NCBI GenBank assembly: GCA_017503065.1
Contig: JAFVTT010000007.1
Span: forward strand, 12,922-76,921
Source: Bacteroidaceae bacterium
GTDB lineage: Bacteria; Bacteroidota; Bacteroidia; Bacteroidales; Bacteroidaceae
Direction: 5' to 3'
Length of the DNA: 64,000 nt
Shown: piece by piece, positions 27,753-36,235 of the stretch
Numbering within the stretch: position 1 is the first letter of the stretch
Layout of the letters: each line of letters opens with the position of its first letter
Notes under the pieces: generated by a model
Told to the model about the DNA's origin: nothing
Seen by the model: the letters and a program-made list of their open reading frames with translations, nothing else
The model's database searches: none
Translations under genes and position numbers: made by a program

Positions 27753-27791
27753 AGGGGCGATCCCCGGAATTTTGCCGACCTTATACATATA

Positions 27792-27836
27792 GCAGGTCCG
27801 ACGACATTCCCATGCCGTCGGACCTGCCTTTTTTTC
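27792..27836 (+). terminator. Intrinsic terminator of the nusB-DUF5606 run
   Basis: A perfect 12-bp stem GCAGGTCCGACG (27792-27803) / CGTCGGACCTGC (27816-27827), then a run of T (27830-27835). Confidence 0.93.
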
Positions 27837-27873
27837 TTGCACGTGCCAATGCCGGATAGTTTTTCCCTAAGTT

Positions 27874-27985
27874 TTGTCCTTGTTCTACTTGAGGGCACGT
27901 CTTTGTCCTCACGACGACACGCCCTTGTCTTCACGACGACACGCCCTTGTCTTCACGATGACACGCCCTTGTCCTCCTTGAGGAT
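27874..27985. repeat. 22-bp-period array D (DUF5606/28009 gap)
   Basis: Units start at 27874, 27896, 27918, 27940 and 27962. The three central ones read CACGYCYTTGTCYTCACGAYGA (22 bp); the two outer ones share CCTTGTYCTMCTTGAGG. It lies between convergent genes, after the terminator. Confidence 0.85.
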
Positions 27986-28008
27986 ACAGACGTGCCTTGG
28001 GAGGGGGC

Positions 28009-28605
28009 TTATTCCCTCATACTCTCTATTTGCTCCAGCACGTCATCCAGTCTCTTGCCGTTCCTCTTGGATTGGCGCAGGCCCCATAGGATGGAGACGC
28101 CCATGGTGAATGTGGTGATGGCAATGATGCGCAGGTCCCATGTGAAGTTGCTGGCAATAAGGATGGTCCATACCACGAGGACAGTGCCGGGAACGAGCAG
28201 TAACCAGTTCGTCATACTGCGGTACTTCTTGTGCCTGATTACGTTCTCCGTGGCTTTGGTCATGCTCAGGTTGGGCAGGTTGCTGATGTCGAGGGCATGG
28301 TAACTTTTCCTGTCCAGATACAGTTCCAGCAGGGCTACGGCCATGATCATCAGGCAGAAACCCCAGTAGGCTATGCCTTGGTCATAGAACTTTACTAAGA
28401 AGATGAAACTTACCAATGGCGCAGAAATGCTGCATACGCGCAGGCGGTACTGGTACCATCGTTCTATGTGTGAAAGGTTTTCCTTCATGGACTTTTCCAG
28501 CATCTTCTCGTTGATGATTCTCTGCTTTTCCAGTTTGGCATCCATAAGGTTGAACTGCTCTTTCAGTTCCTGCAGTTCGCTGAGGTCAAGGGTTTGTTGT
28601 GACAT
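28009..28605 (-). CDS. Membrane protein partner of ECF sigma factor (putative anti-sigma)
   Basis: A 198-aa protein I cannot place in a named family. Residues 1-60 are a charged helix or coiled coil (LSELQELKEQFNLMDAKLEKQRIINEKMLEK). Four hydrophobic segments follow in two pairs (about 60-75, 80-98, 133-150, 155-172), with a basic loop between, and a charged C-terminus ends in LDDVLEQIESMRE. It starts 13 bp after the stop of the ECF sigma gene, so the two are co-transcribed. A cytosolic helical N-terminus on a membrane anchor next to a sigma factor suggests an anti-sigma role; this is inference from context only. Confidence 0.7.
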   Translation of the reverse strand: MSQQTLDLSELQELKEQFNLMDAKLEKQRIINEKMLEKSMKENLSHIERWYQYRLRVCSISAPLVSFIFLVKFYDQGIAYWGFCLMIMAVALLELYLDRKSYHALDISNLPNLSMTKATENVIRHKKYRSMTNWLLLVPGTVLVVWTILIASNFTWDLRIIAITTFTMGVSILWGLRQSKRNGKRLDDVLEQIESMRE

Positions 28606-28618
28606 GATTGTTCCGTGT

Positions 28619-29101
28619 TTACTTGTTAGACATTGATTTCAACTGTTCCTTTATGCGGAACAAACGGGTGGTGACGGCAGCGGTGGATATGCCTACCACA
28701 CTGGCTATGTCCTGGTACGTCATGTTCTCCAGCCAGAGGAGGATGATGGCTTTGTCGAAGACATCGAGCCTGTTGATGCGGTCGTACAGCATCTGTATCT
28801 GCCGGCTGTGCAGGTCGTCATCGTTGTAGAGGTCGATGTCTACCGATAGCGGTACTGTCTGTACCCGGCTGTCCTTCCTGCGTTTCTGGTTACTGCATGT
28901 GTTCAGGCTTACGCGCCATATCCATGTCCTGATGTCACTCTCTCCACGGAATTTCGGGAAACCTTTCCAGAGGTTTATAAGGATTTCCTGAAAAAGGTCG
29001 TTCACCTCTTCCGTGTCCTTGGAGAAGAAATAGCATACGGTGTAGATAGTCTTCCGGTATTCCTCCACCATTTTCGTGAATTGCAATTCAATGTTTTCCA
29101 T
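28619..29101 (-). CDS. ECF-type RNA polymerase sigma factor
   Basis: A 160-aa sigma-70-like protein with region 2 (VCYFFSKDTEEVNDLFQEILINLWKGFPKFRGESDIRTWIWRVSLNTC) and region 4 (LDVFDKAIILLWLENMTYQDIASVVGISTAAVTTRLFRIKEQL). It lacks region 3, as is normal for the ECF class. A TACCTTTG box lies at 29197-29204 on the minus strand, about 95 bp upstream. The downstream membrane gene is its likely regulator. Confidence 0.92.
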   Translation of the reverse strand: MENIELQFTKMVEEYRKTIYTVCYFFSKDTEEVNDLFQEILINLWKGFPKFRGESDIRTWIWRVSLNTCSNQKRRKDSRVQTVPLSVDIDLYNDDDLHSRQIQMLYDRINRLDVFDKAIILLWLENMTYQDIASVVGISTAAVTTRLFRIKEQLKSMSNK

Positions 29102-29196
29102 CCGTTTTTCTGTTGTTCTCTACTCTCTTAGACACGGGGATGCGGAAATCCTTTCGTAGTTTTTCAGTTTTTTTCAATGCGAATCCTTCTGCGTTG

Positions 29197-29204
29197 CAAA
29201 GGTA
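29197..29204 (-). promoter_or_regulatory. -7 box of the ECF sigma gene
   Basis: TACCTTTG on the minus strand (29204-29197). No TTG at the usual -33 spacing. Confidence 0.45.
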
Positions 29205-29337
29205 CTGATTAAAAGCGAAATGGAAAATAAGTAGATGTATTCTTTATCAATCCGATTCTTGTTCGTGTGTTTCCGAACATAAGTATCCTGCACATTTTAC
29301 ACTTTTATGGGATTTATCTGCCAAAAAACATAAATTC

Positions 29338-29679
29338 CTTTTGCTGGTATGTTTAAAAAGTGTATATTTGCGTCAGCAAACGTGATAAATATTGTTATGA
29401 GCAGACACAATCCATCTATGAGAGGCAACTGGCAGACAGGTCATGCTGACTGCTCTGATACGATGGTGTCCGCTGATTATCAGTTTGTTACCCCCCCCCC
29501 CCACCACTCGCATGCGAGTTCGTATGGCGTAAATCTTCCTGTCATCAGTTTTTTACGCTTTTGCAGGCATATCGGAACGTTCCGTTATGCCCTTTGTTGC
29601 ATGTGGGCATATCAAACTCCTAATGTACATTTCTTGTTATTATCATAAACATTACTAACCAAAAACAACAAAATTAGCT
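29338..29679 (+). promoter_or_regulatory. Promoter and ~300-nt leader of the secreted-protein gene, with C12 tract
   Basis: TTTTG (29339-29343), 19 bp and TATATTTG (29363-29370) form a good promoter. The leader that follows holds a run of twelve C (29491-29502), a 14-bp palindrome ACTCGCATGCGAGT (29506-29519) and a 12-bp palindrome CGGAACGTTCCG (29573-29584). An ORF from 29398 to 29648 (83 aa, MSRHNPSMRG...) crosses the C tract, where it encodes TPPPH; a change in C number would shift its frame. It resembles no family I know. Confidence 0.6.
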
Positions 29680-30810
29680 ATGAAAAAGATTTTACTATCT
29701 TTGGCATCCCTGTTGATAGCAGGAGGTGCATGGGCGCAGATTACTCTTACAACAGATGTTAATTCGCCTATTACTTATGTGTTGGAGTCTACACGCCCAG
29801 CTTATTCAAATCCTCATTTGCATTACCATGATAACAAAATCAGGTTCTATCAACCTGAGGAATATGGTACTGCAGGAGAAAATTTAGCACCGGAAGCACA
29901 GGTTCCTGATCATGATTTTCTGTTCTATTTTACCGAATCAAGCGTAGGTAAGTTTTATATTCATCCCTATGTTGCTGATGCCAATATGGTATACGGTGTG
30001 GAGACTGTAGCAGCAAATCAGCAGATAGTGCTGGTGGACAAGAACAATCCAAATGGTAAGGTTGCGCTTGAGTGGACGCTGGCTGTTGGTGGGGGTAGTA
30101 AGATGTATTTTAAAACAACAGTTGATGATGTGGATTATTGCATATATGACGGAAATGCCAGACCATCTTATGCGGTGTTGCATAAAGTTGATGGTACACC
30201 AGGTAATGGATATGTTCTTTCTTTCCTCCAAAAGACTGCACCAAACTGTAATATTACAGAAGCAAAATACGCAACATACTATGCGGCACATACAGTAAAT
30301 ATTCCTGACGGGGTATCTGCATATTATGTTTCTGGTGTCAACGGTAATAGCGCCTCTCTGAAGGAAATTACGGGTGCTATTCCTGCAAATACCGGTGTCA
30401 TTCTTTATAGCGAAACTCCCAAAGAGTGTACCTTTGAAATTGCTCCCTATGCCAAGGCTGAAGCGATAGGGGATAATTCTCTCAGAGGAACAATTGATGA
30501 CAATCCTAATATACAGGGTGAGGCCTATGTTTTGTCAGATGGCGGGACTGGTGTAGTTGGTCTGTATGCCGTAACTCTTGTAGATGGCAAATTCAAGAAC
30601 AATGCCAACAAGGCATACCTTCCTGCTCCTGCTGGTGCTGAGTCTCGCTTCCTCGTCTTCAACTTCGGTGATGACAATGCAACCGCTATAGAGAACATCC
30701 AGGGTGCAGAGAACGCAACCAATGCACTTGTCTATGACCTGGCTGGTCGTCGCGTACAGAGCGCGAAGTCTGGTCTTTACATCATCAACGGTAAGAAGGT
30801 AATCAAGTAA
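29680..30810 (+). CDS. Secreted protein with T9SS-like C-terminal sorting tail
   Basis: A 376-aa protein. The signal peptide is MKKILLSLASLLIAGGAWAQ. The body has no family I recognise; it is rich in Tyr, Asn and Gly and looks like beta structure (VYGVETVAANQQIVLVDKNN; GVSAYYVSGVNGNSASLKEITGAIPANTGVILYSETP). The latter part resembles repeated extracellular domains of Prevotella surface proteins. The last 30 residues (LVYDLAGRRVQSAKSGLYIINGKKVIK) match the Por secretion (type IX) C-terminal pattern, so it should be exported across the outer membrane and may stay on the surface. Codon use is more AT-rich than neighbouring housekeeping genes. Confidence 0.75.
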   Translation: MKKILLSLASLLIAGGAWAQITLTTDVNSPITYVLESTRPAYSNPHLHYHDNKIRFYQPEEYGTAGENLAPEAQVPDHDFLFYFTESSVGKFYIHPYVADANMVYGVETVAANQQIVLVDKNNPNGKVALEWTLAVGGGSKMYFKTTVDDVDYCIYDGNARPSYAVLHKVDGTPGNGYVLSFLQKTAPNCNITEAKYATYYAAHTVNIPDGVSAYYVSGVNGNSASLKEITGAIPANTGVILYSETPKECTFEIAPYAKAEAIGDNSLRGTIDDNPNIQGEAYVLSDGGTGVVGLYAVTLVDGKFKNNANKAYLPAPAGAESRFLVFNFGDDNATAIENIQGAENATNALVYDLAGRRVQSAKSGLYIINGKKVIK

Positions 30811-30897
30811 TCTTAGTGACTGACAATCAGTGTTTATCAAAAAGAAATCAAGGCACATGAATACCATGTCGGCCATTTAATACAAAAAAACAAGACT

Positions 30898-31074
30898 ATG
30901 AAAAAGATATATGTAAATCCAGAGATACAGGTAATCAAATTGAACGCTGTCAGCATGATGGCTACCAGTAGTTTGGGTATAAGCGATACACCAGTAGACA
31001 CATCTGTAGAAGGTGTTCAGTTGGGTCGTGATACAGAAGAATCTTCTTCTAATATATGGGATAATGAATGGTAA
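30898..31074 (+). CDS. 58-aa small protein (MKKxYxxPE type)
   Basis: A short ORF, ATG 30898 to TAA 31072-31074. It starts MKKIYVNPEIQVIKLN, a start seen in many small Bacteroidetes and Prevotella proteins found beside secreted-protein genes; the rest is acidic and polar (SISDTPVDTSVEG-like) and ends in NIWDNEW. There is no membrane span. It lies 87 bp after the secreted-protein gene on the same strand and before a hairpin terminator, so it is probably co-transcribed. The function is unknown. Confidence 0.65.
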   Translation: MKKIYVNPEIQVIKLNAVSMMATSSLGISDTPVDTSVEGVQLGRDTEESSSNIWDNEW

Positions 31075-31141
31075 ATAGATGTAATAGACAAGTAATAGTT
31101 TTTTCATTATAGGTTGTGCCTATGCACAACAGATGAATGCA

Positions 31142-31172
31142 AAACCGCTGCGACGTGATGTCGCGGCGGTTT
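31142..31172 (+). terminator. Hairpin terminator after the 58-aa gene
   Basis: AAACCGCTGCGAC (31142-31154) pairs with GTCGCGGCGGTTT (31160-31172) with one wobble and a 5-nt loop, then T-containing sequence. A smaller hairpin GTTGTGC/GCACAAC lies at 31113-31130. Confidence 0.75.
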
Positions 31173-31226
31173 CTGTGTCCTTACGGACGTTTCTTCAGGT
31201 TTGTTGAATAATATGTGGGCATGATT

Positions 31227-31292
31227 TTGTTGCAGTATCAACAGAAGAGTGTTGTTGCATCAACACCGGAGTGTTGCCACGTCAACACTCCT
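31227..31292. repeat. 22-bp-period array C (runs into the YigZ stop codon)
   Basis: Units start at 31227, 31249 and 31271, each with an inner dyad TGTTG...CAACA. The third unit overlaps the last codons and TGA stop (31282-31284) of the YigZ-family gene on the minus strand. Confidence 0.85.
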
Positions 31293-31893
31293 CTACCTTC
31301 ACGAGGCTTTGGCCGTTGACAATGAAGGCCGAGTGCACACGTTCCACAAGTGAGAGGCGTATGGCTATGGTCATGACTATGTCGCCGTTGTCTTTATAGT
31401 CCTGGCTGACGATGCGTGGCTGCAGGTCCTTGACCATGCGCATGACCATGTTCATGTGCTCGTAGCCGAAGGTCAGTTTCAACTCCTTCTCCACCAGGCG
31501 TTCGGCATACTCGCCTGCCTCCAAAGCCTCGGCGGCTGCCGTGCGGTAGGCAACGATGAGGCCGCTGGTGCCCAGTTTCACTCCGCCGAAGTATCGTATC
31601 ACCAGGATGATGAGGTCGGACACGTCGGCGCTGACCATCTGTCCCAGTATGGGCTTGCCTGCCGTGCCGGAAGGCTCGCCGTTGTCGTTGGAGCGGTATT
31701 CCTCTCCCTCGGGTCCCAACCGGTATGCCCAGCATACGTGGCGTGCGTCGAAATACTCCTTCTGGTACTTCGCCACCTGCTCCATGGCCTCTTCTGCCGT
31801 GCGCACGGGTATAGCAAAAGCGAGGAACTTACTCCTCAGTTCGGAGTAGGTTCCCTCGCTTGCTTTTGTCAATACTTTATATGAATCTCTCAT
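31282..31893 (-). CDS. IMPACT/YigZ family protein
   Basis: A 203-aa protein with the family signature HVCWAYRLGPEGEEYRSNDNGEPSGTAGKPIL and the following YFGGVKLGTSGL. It has the N-terminal UPF0029 (IMPACT) domain and a C-terminal DUF1949-like part (from about 135). The eukaryotic relative IMPACT acts on translation control; the bacterial role is unclear. Its start codon shares one base with the stop of the DUF1015 gene (TAATG), so translation is coupled. The last four codons (VEEC-stop) lie inside a 22-bp repeat unit. Confidence 0.92.
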   Translation of the reverse strand: MRDSYKVLTKASEGTYSELRSKFLAFAIPVRTAEEAMEQVAKYQKEYFDARHVCWAYRLGPEGEEYRSNDNGEPSGTAGKPILGQMVSADVSDLIILVIRYFGGVKLGTSGLIVAYRTAAAEALEAGEYAERLVEKELKLTFGYEHMNMVMRMVKDLQPRIVSQDYKDNGDIVMTIAIRLSLVERVHSAFIVNGQSLVKVEEC

Positions 31894-33140
31894 TACGACA
31901 ATTTGTGTACCACCAGACCGGAACGCAACTTAGGCTCGAACCATGTGGCCTTGGGAGGCATGATGTTGCCGCTGTCGGCAATGTTGATGATCTGCTGCAT
32001 GCTGACGGGATAGAGTGCCAGAGCCATGCGCATTTCTCCGCTGTCCACACGGCGCTTCAGTTCCTCCAGGCCACGGAGACCGCCCACGAAGTCTATGCGC
32101 TTGTCGCTGCGGAGGTCCTTGATGCCCAAAATCTGGTCAAGGATGAGTTCGCTGCTGATGCTCACGTCCAGAGACTTGATGGGGTCGTTGTCGTCTGCCT
32201 TGCCGGGGAGCAGTTCCAACTTGTACCACTCGCCATCCAGATACAGGCTGAACTCGTGCAGTTTCTCGGGACGGTAGCATGCCTCGCCCATGGGGGTTAC
32301 GGTGAAGTTCTCTGCCAGCAGGGACATGAACTTCAGGCTGCTGTGTCCGTTCAGGTCCTTCACCACGCGGTTGTAGTCGAGGATGGTCAGTTGGCTTGCA
32401 GGGAAGCAGACAGCCATGAAGTAGTTGTACTCCTCGTCGCCACGGTGGTTGGGGTTCTGCTTTGCCTTCTCGGCGCCCACCAGAGCGGCGGCGGCACTAC
32501 GATGGTGGCCGTCGGCAATATACAGGTAGGGAATTTCGGCAAAGGCCTTGGTGATAGCCTCCTGGTCCTGCTTGTCCTGTATGAGCCACAACTGATGGCG
32601 GAAACTGTCGGTGGCAGCAGTGAAGTCATATTCAGGCTCGTTGCATACATAGCGTGCTATGATGGCAGCCAGAGTGTGATTGTCAGGATAGGCAAAGAAG
32701 ACAGGCTCCATGTTGGCATCGTTCACGCGGACATGCTTCATGCGGTCTTCCTCCTTGTCGCGGCGTGTCAGTTCGTGCTTCTTGATGACACCGTTCATGT
32801 AGTCGTCCACGTAGGCACATACCACCAGACCGAACTGTGTCTTGCCGTTCATGGTCTGTGCATAGATATAGTATCCGTCCTCCTTGTCCTGTACCAGCCA
32901 GCCGTTGTCCTGGAACTTTTGGAAGTTCTCGGCAGCCTTGGCATACACCTCGGGTGCATATTCGCTGGTGCCGACGGGGAAGTCTATCTCCGGCTTGATG
33001 ATATGGTAAAGGCTCTTCTCGTTGCCCTCGGCCTCGGCGCGGGCCTCTTCAGAGTCCAACACGTCGTAAGGTCGTGACTGTACCTGTTCTACAAGGTCTT
33101 TTGGGGGACGTAGTCCCTTGAAGGGTTTTATGATTGCCAT
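31893..33140 (-). CDS. DUF1015 family protein
   Basis: A 415-aa protein starting MAIIKPFKGLRPPKDLVEQVQSRPYDVLDSEEARAEA, the family N-terminus. The core includes YIADGHHRSAAAALVG, a conserved motif that looks catalytic or nucleotide-binding, near residue 205. The function is unknown; in Bacteroidetes it is commonly next to serC-serA, as here. It is coupled to YigZ downstream and follows the 59-aa membrane gene by 24 bp. Confidence 0.9.
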   Translation of the reverse strand: MAIIKPFKGLRPPKDLVEQVQSRPYDVLDSEEARAEAEGNEKSLYHIIKPEIDFPVGTSEYAPEVYAKAAENFQKFQDNGWLVQDKEDGYYIYAQTMNGKTQFGLVVCAYVDDYMNGVIKKHELTRRDKEEDRMKHVRVNDANMEPVFFAYPDNHTLAAIIARYVCNEPEYDFTAATDSFRHQLWLIQDKQDQEAITKAFAEIPYLYIADGHHRSAAAALVGAEKAKQNPNHRGDEEYNYFMAVCFPASQLTILDYNRVVKDLNGHSSLKFMSLLAENFTVTPMGEACYRPEKLHEFSLYLDGEWYKLELLPGKADDNDPIKSLDVSISSELILDQILGIKDLRSDKRIDFVGGLRGLEELKRRVDSGEMRMALALYPVSMQQIINIADSGNIMPPKATWFEPKLRSGLVVHKLS

Positions 33141-33164
33141 AGTATCGGATTTTTATCAGGTTTC

Positions 33165-33344
33165 TTATTTCTTCTTGCCGAAGAACTTGTCGTACAAGAA
33201 CATTGCCACGGCAAACACTAAGGCGTAAACGATATACACGTAGAATGGGTTCTTGTCATCAAGGACGAACTCATCGCCAATCCACATGAAGAGGGCGAAC
33301 AATATGCCTGTGATTAAGGCGCCAAGCAATTTTCCGTATGTCAT
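33165..33344 (-). CDS. 59-aa small membrane protein
   Basis: An ORF too short for usual cutoffs: ATG 33344 to TAA 33165-33167. It has two predicted membrane spans (LLGALITGILFALFMWI and YVYIVYALVFAVAMFLY) separated by a charged loop (GDEFVLDDKNP), and a basic end (YDKFFGKKK). It sits in the gap between serA and the DUF1015 gene, on the same strand, with gaps of 39 and 24 bp, so it is likely part of that operon. The family is not recognised. Confidence 0.75.
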   Translation of the reverse strand: MTYGKLLGALITGILFALFMWIGDEFVLDDKNPFYVYIVYALVFAVAMFLYDKFFGKKK

Positions 33345-33383
33345 AGATGTAGGGCTTAGGATTTCTGGTTTCAGTTTTTCCGT

Positions 33384-34307
33384 TTACTTGTTCAGCTGGA
33401 ACTTGGTGATGCCGTCCTTCAGGTAACCCACAATCTGCTTTGCCGCGGCTATACCTGCGTTCACGTTGGCCTCGGCCGTCTGCGCTCCCATCTTCTTGGG
33501 AGTGGCGAAGTAGCGTCCTGCCAGAGCCTCGGAGTATTCTGCATGCATGTCGGGCTTGATGTCGGCAACGTACTTCAGGTCGGTACGCTCCTTCATCAGG
33601 CCGAGCAGAGAGGCCTCGTCGATAACCTCCTTGCGTGCGGTGTTCACCACGATGCCGCCCTTCTTCATCTTGCCCACCAGTTCGGCGTTGATGCTCTGGC
33701 GTGTCTCTGCGGTAGCGGGGATGTGGAGTGAAACCACATCGCACAGCTCGAAGAGTTCCACCTGGCTTGCGGCAGCCTTCACCCCGGCACTCTCTATTGC
33801 CTCAGCAGGGCAGAAGGCGTCGTATGCCATCACCTCCATGCCGAAGCCCTTGGCTATGCGTGCCACGTTGCGGCCCACATTGCCGAAGGCCAGGATGCCC
33901 AACTTCTTGCCCATCAACTCAGTGCCGCTGGTTCCGTCGTAGAAGTTGCGCACTGCCATTACGAGCATGCCGAACACCAGTTCTGCCACACTGTTGGCAT
34001 TCTGTCCGGGAGTGTTCATTGCCACCACACCGGCCTTTGTGCAGGCTTCAAGGTCGAGGTTGTCAAAACCGGCACCGGCGCGGACAACAATCTTCAGGTT
34101 CTTGGCAGCCTCCACCACCTCGGCGTCCACCTTGTCGGAGCGCACGATGAGGGCATCGGTATCGGCAACGGCCTCTAAAAGTTGGGCCTTTTCTGTGTAT
34201 TTCTCCAGCAGGGCCAGTTCCATGCCGGCCTCGTCTGCCACTTTCTTTATTCCGTCAACGGCAACCTTGCTGAAAGGCTTCTCCGTTGCTATAAGTATCT
34301 TTGCCAT
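33384..34307 (-). CDS. serA: D-3-phosphoglycerate dehydrogenase
   Basis: A 307-aa D-2-hydroxyacid dehydrogenase without a C-terminal ACT domain (short type). The NAD-binding core shows ILAFGNVGRNVARIAKGFGMEVMAYD, and the catalytic residues lie in VVRAGAGFDN (Arg), near IKPDMHAEYS (Glu/Asp) and in YFATPKKMGAQT (normally a His; here TPKKMG, see findings). It should oxidise 3-phosphoglycerate in the first step of serine synthesis. serC lies 46 bp upstream, which supports the assignment. Confidence 0.9.
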   Translation of the reverse strand: MAKILIATEKPFSKVAVDGIKKVADEAGMELALLEKYTEKAQLLEAVADTDALIVRSDKVDAEVVEAAKNLKIVVRAGAGFDNLDLEACTKAGVVAMNTPGQNANSVAELVFGMLVMAVRNFYDGTSGTELMGKKLGILAFGNVGRNVARIAKGFGMEVMAYDAFCPAEAIESAGVKAAASQVELFELCDVVSLHIPATAETRQSINAELVGKMKKGGIVVNTARKEVIDEASLLGLMKERTDLKYVADIKPDMHAEYSEALAGRYFATPKKMGAQTAEANVNAGIAAAKQIVGYLKDGITKFQLNK

Positions 34308-34353
34308 ATAGGTATTCTTTCCTTATTATATATATAAAGGTATACAGCGCCGA

Positions 34354-35424
34354 TTAGTGCTGGGCCTCGAACTCCTGCATGCAGGCAACGAGAGCCTGGA
34401 CGTCCTCCATGTCCACTGCATTGTAGAGACTTGCACGGAAACCACCCACGCTGCGGTGTCCCTTGATGCCCACCATGCCGCGCTCTGTGGCGAATGCCAT
34501 GAAGTCGGCCTCCAGGTCCTTGTACTCCTCGTTCATCACGAAGCAAACGTTCATGCGGCTGCGGTCCTCGGCATCCTGTACTGTGGCACGGAACATCTTG
34601 TTGCGGTCAATCTCGGCATAGAGGGCTGTGGCCTTCTCTATGGCACGACGCTCCATCTCGGCCACACCGCCGTTCTTCTTAATCCATCTCAGTGTCTGCA
34701 GAGCGCAGTAGATGGGCACTGTGGGAGGTGTGTTGAACATGGAACCGCCCTTGATGTGTGTGCGGTAGTCCAGCATGGTAGGAATCTGACGGCTCACCTT
34801 GCCCAGAGCCTCGTCCTTCACGATGATGAAGGTAACGCCGGCCATGGCCAGGTTCTTCTGTGCACCACCATAGATCATGGCGTACTTGCTCACGTCCACA
34901 GGGCGTGAGAAGATGTCGGAACTCATGTCGGCAATCAGGGGTATGGGACTGTCGAAGTCCTGACGTATCTCCGTACCATAGATGGTGTTGTTGGTGGTGA
35001 TGTGGAAATAGTCGGCATCCGCAGGGATGGTGAAGTTCTTGGGGATGTAGGTGTAGTTGGCATCCGAACTGCATGCCACCTCCACGCACTCGCCGAAGAG
35101 TTTTGCCTCGGCCATAGCCTTCTTGGCCCATACACCGGTATTGATGTATGCAGCCTTCTTCTCCAGGAAGTTATAGGGAATCATACAGAACTCCAGGCTG
35201 GCACCGCCACCCAAGAAGAGCACGCTGTATCCCTCGGGGATATTGAGCAACTCCTTGAACAGTGCTACTGCCTCGTCCAGCACGGGCTGGAAGTTCTTTG
35301 CGCGGTGGCTCATCTCCATCAGTGAGAGACCGCTGCCTTCAAATTCGATACATGCTTTAGAAACTGCCTCCATTACCTCTTTGGGCAACTTGGAGGGACC
35401 TGCATTGAAATTATACTTCTTCAT
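34354..35424 (-). CDS. serC: Phosphoserine aminotransferase
   Basis: A 356-aa class V aminotransferase. The PLP-binding Lys is K190 ([13 protein letters not shown]), and the start [17 protein letters not shown] matches the SerC family (motif NAGPS/A). It converts 3-phosphohydroxypyruvate to phosphoserine. It is the first gene of the run serC-serA-small membrane protein-DUF1015-YigZ. The tRNA-Pro gene is upstream on the same strand. Confidence 0.97.
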   Translation of the reverse strand: MKKYNFNAGPSKLPKEVMEAVSKACIEFEGSGLSLMEMSHRAKNFQPVLDEAVALFKELLNIPEGYSVLFLGGGASLEFCMIPYNFLEKKAAYINTGVWAKKAMAEAKLFGECVEVACSSDANYTYIPKNFTIPADADYFHITTNNTIYGTEIRQDFDSPIPLIADMSSDIFSRPVDVSKYAMIYGGAQKNLAMAGVTFIIVKDEALGKVSRQIPTMLDYRTHIKGGSMFNTPPTVPIYCALQTLRWIKKNGGVAEMERRAIEKATALYAEIDRNKMFRATVQDAEDRSRMNVCFVMNEEYKDLEADFMAFATERGMVGIKGHRSVGGFRASLYNAVDMEDVQALVACMQEFEAQH

Positions 35425-35468
35425 AGTCTTGTTAGTATTATTTCAGGTACTATAATAAATAAAAAAAG

Positions 35469-35542
35469 TCGGGGTGACCCGACTCGAACGGGCGACCACC
35501 TGGTCCCAAACCAGGTGCGCTACCAACTGCGCTACACCCCGA
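35469..35542 (-). tRNA. tRNA-Pro (TGG)
   Basis: A 74-nt cloverleaf on the minus strand. The acceptor is TCGGGGT/ACCCCGA, the D-loop contains AGTTGGTAG, and the T-arm has GTTCGAGTC. The anticodon loop TTTGGGA between CCTGG and CCAGG gives anticodon TGG. The 3' CCA is not encoded. Confidence 0.97.
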
Positions 35543-35571
35543 TGTGCCTTGCCTTTAAGCTTAACACATTG

Positions 35572-35602
35572 CAAAGGTAACCCCTTTTTTTTGTTTATGC
35601 AA
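35572..35602 (-). promoter_or_regulatory. Promoter of tRNA-Pro
   Basis: Minus strand TTG (35602-35600), 20 bp, TACCTTTG (35579-35572), about 30 bp before the mature tRNA 5' end. Confidence 0.75.
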
Positions 35603-35622
35603 GCAAAACGTAAGATATTTTC

Positions 35623-36195
35623 TTAAAAAAGTATCAATCCTGCTACACCGCACATGCAGATGAGCAGTATGGGGTGCAACTTGTAAACCTGCTGGCCAAT
35701 GAACACAAAGACGAAGAGTCCAAGGCTTATCCAAAACCTCCATGGGTCGGTGTCGGGACTGCCGAAGTTGTCCTGTGTGCAGAGTAGCAGTGCTGCTGCT
35801 GCTATGAGTCCCACCACGGCAGGGCGAAGACCCTTGAATATGCTTTCCACAACGGGATGGGATTTATAGCGGAGCAGGAAACGGCTGATGATAATCATCA
35901 GTACGAATGTGGGCAGTACCAAGGCGAAGGTTGCCAGGGCAGAGCCTAAAAGTCCGGCCCATTCGGGATAACCGGCATTCACTACGGCTGTGTAACCGGT
36001 GTAGGTGGCCGAGTTGATGCCTATGGGACCGGGTGTCATCTGGCTTATTGCCACCATGTCGGTGAACTCGCTCATGGTCATCCAACCATGGCGTGTCACT
36101 ACTTCCGCCTGTATCATGGACAGCATGGAGTAGCCTCCTCCGAAACCAAGCAGGCCTATCTGGAAGAATGTTATGAATAGGAGGAAGAATATCAT
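35623..36195 (-). CDS. Chromate transporter family protein (half A)
   Basis: A 190-aa membrane protein of the CHR family: FFQIGLLGFGGGYSMLSMIQAEVV and VAISQMTPGPIGINSATYTGY are the family motifs. It is a single-domain short form, paired with the next gene upstream (40-bp gap). Short CHR proteins work as heteromers. The substrate may be chromate or sulfate; this cannot be decided. Confidence 0.92.
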   Translation of the reverse strand: MIFFLLFITFFQIGLLGFGGGYSMLSMIQAEVVTRHGWMTMSEFTDMVAISQMTPGPIGINSATYTGYTAVVNAGYPEWAGLLGSALATFALVLPTFVLMIIISRFLLRYKSHPVVESIFKGLRPAVVGLIAAAALLLCTQDNFGSPDTDPWRFWISLGLFVFVFIGQQVYKLHPILLICMCGVAGLILF

Positions 36196-36235
36196 GTTTA
36201 ACGGGCTTTAGTGTGGAGGTAGGGTCCTTAGAGCC

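Noticed and set aside
31860..33077. 405-aa ORF antisense to the DUF1015 gene
   Set aside because: Shadow of a clear conserved gene.
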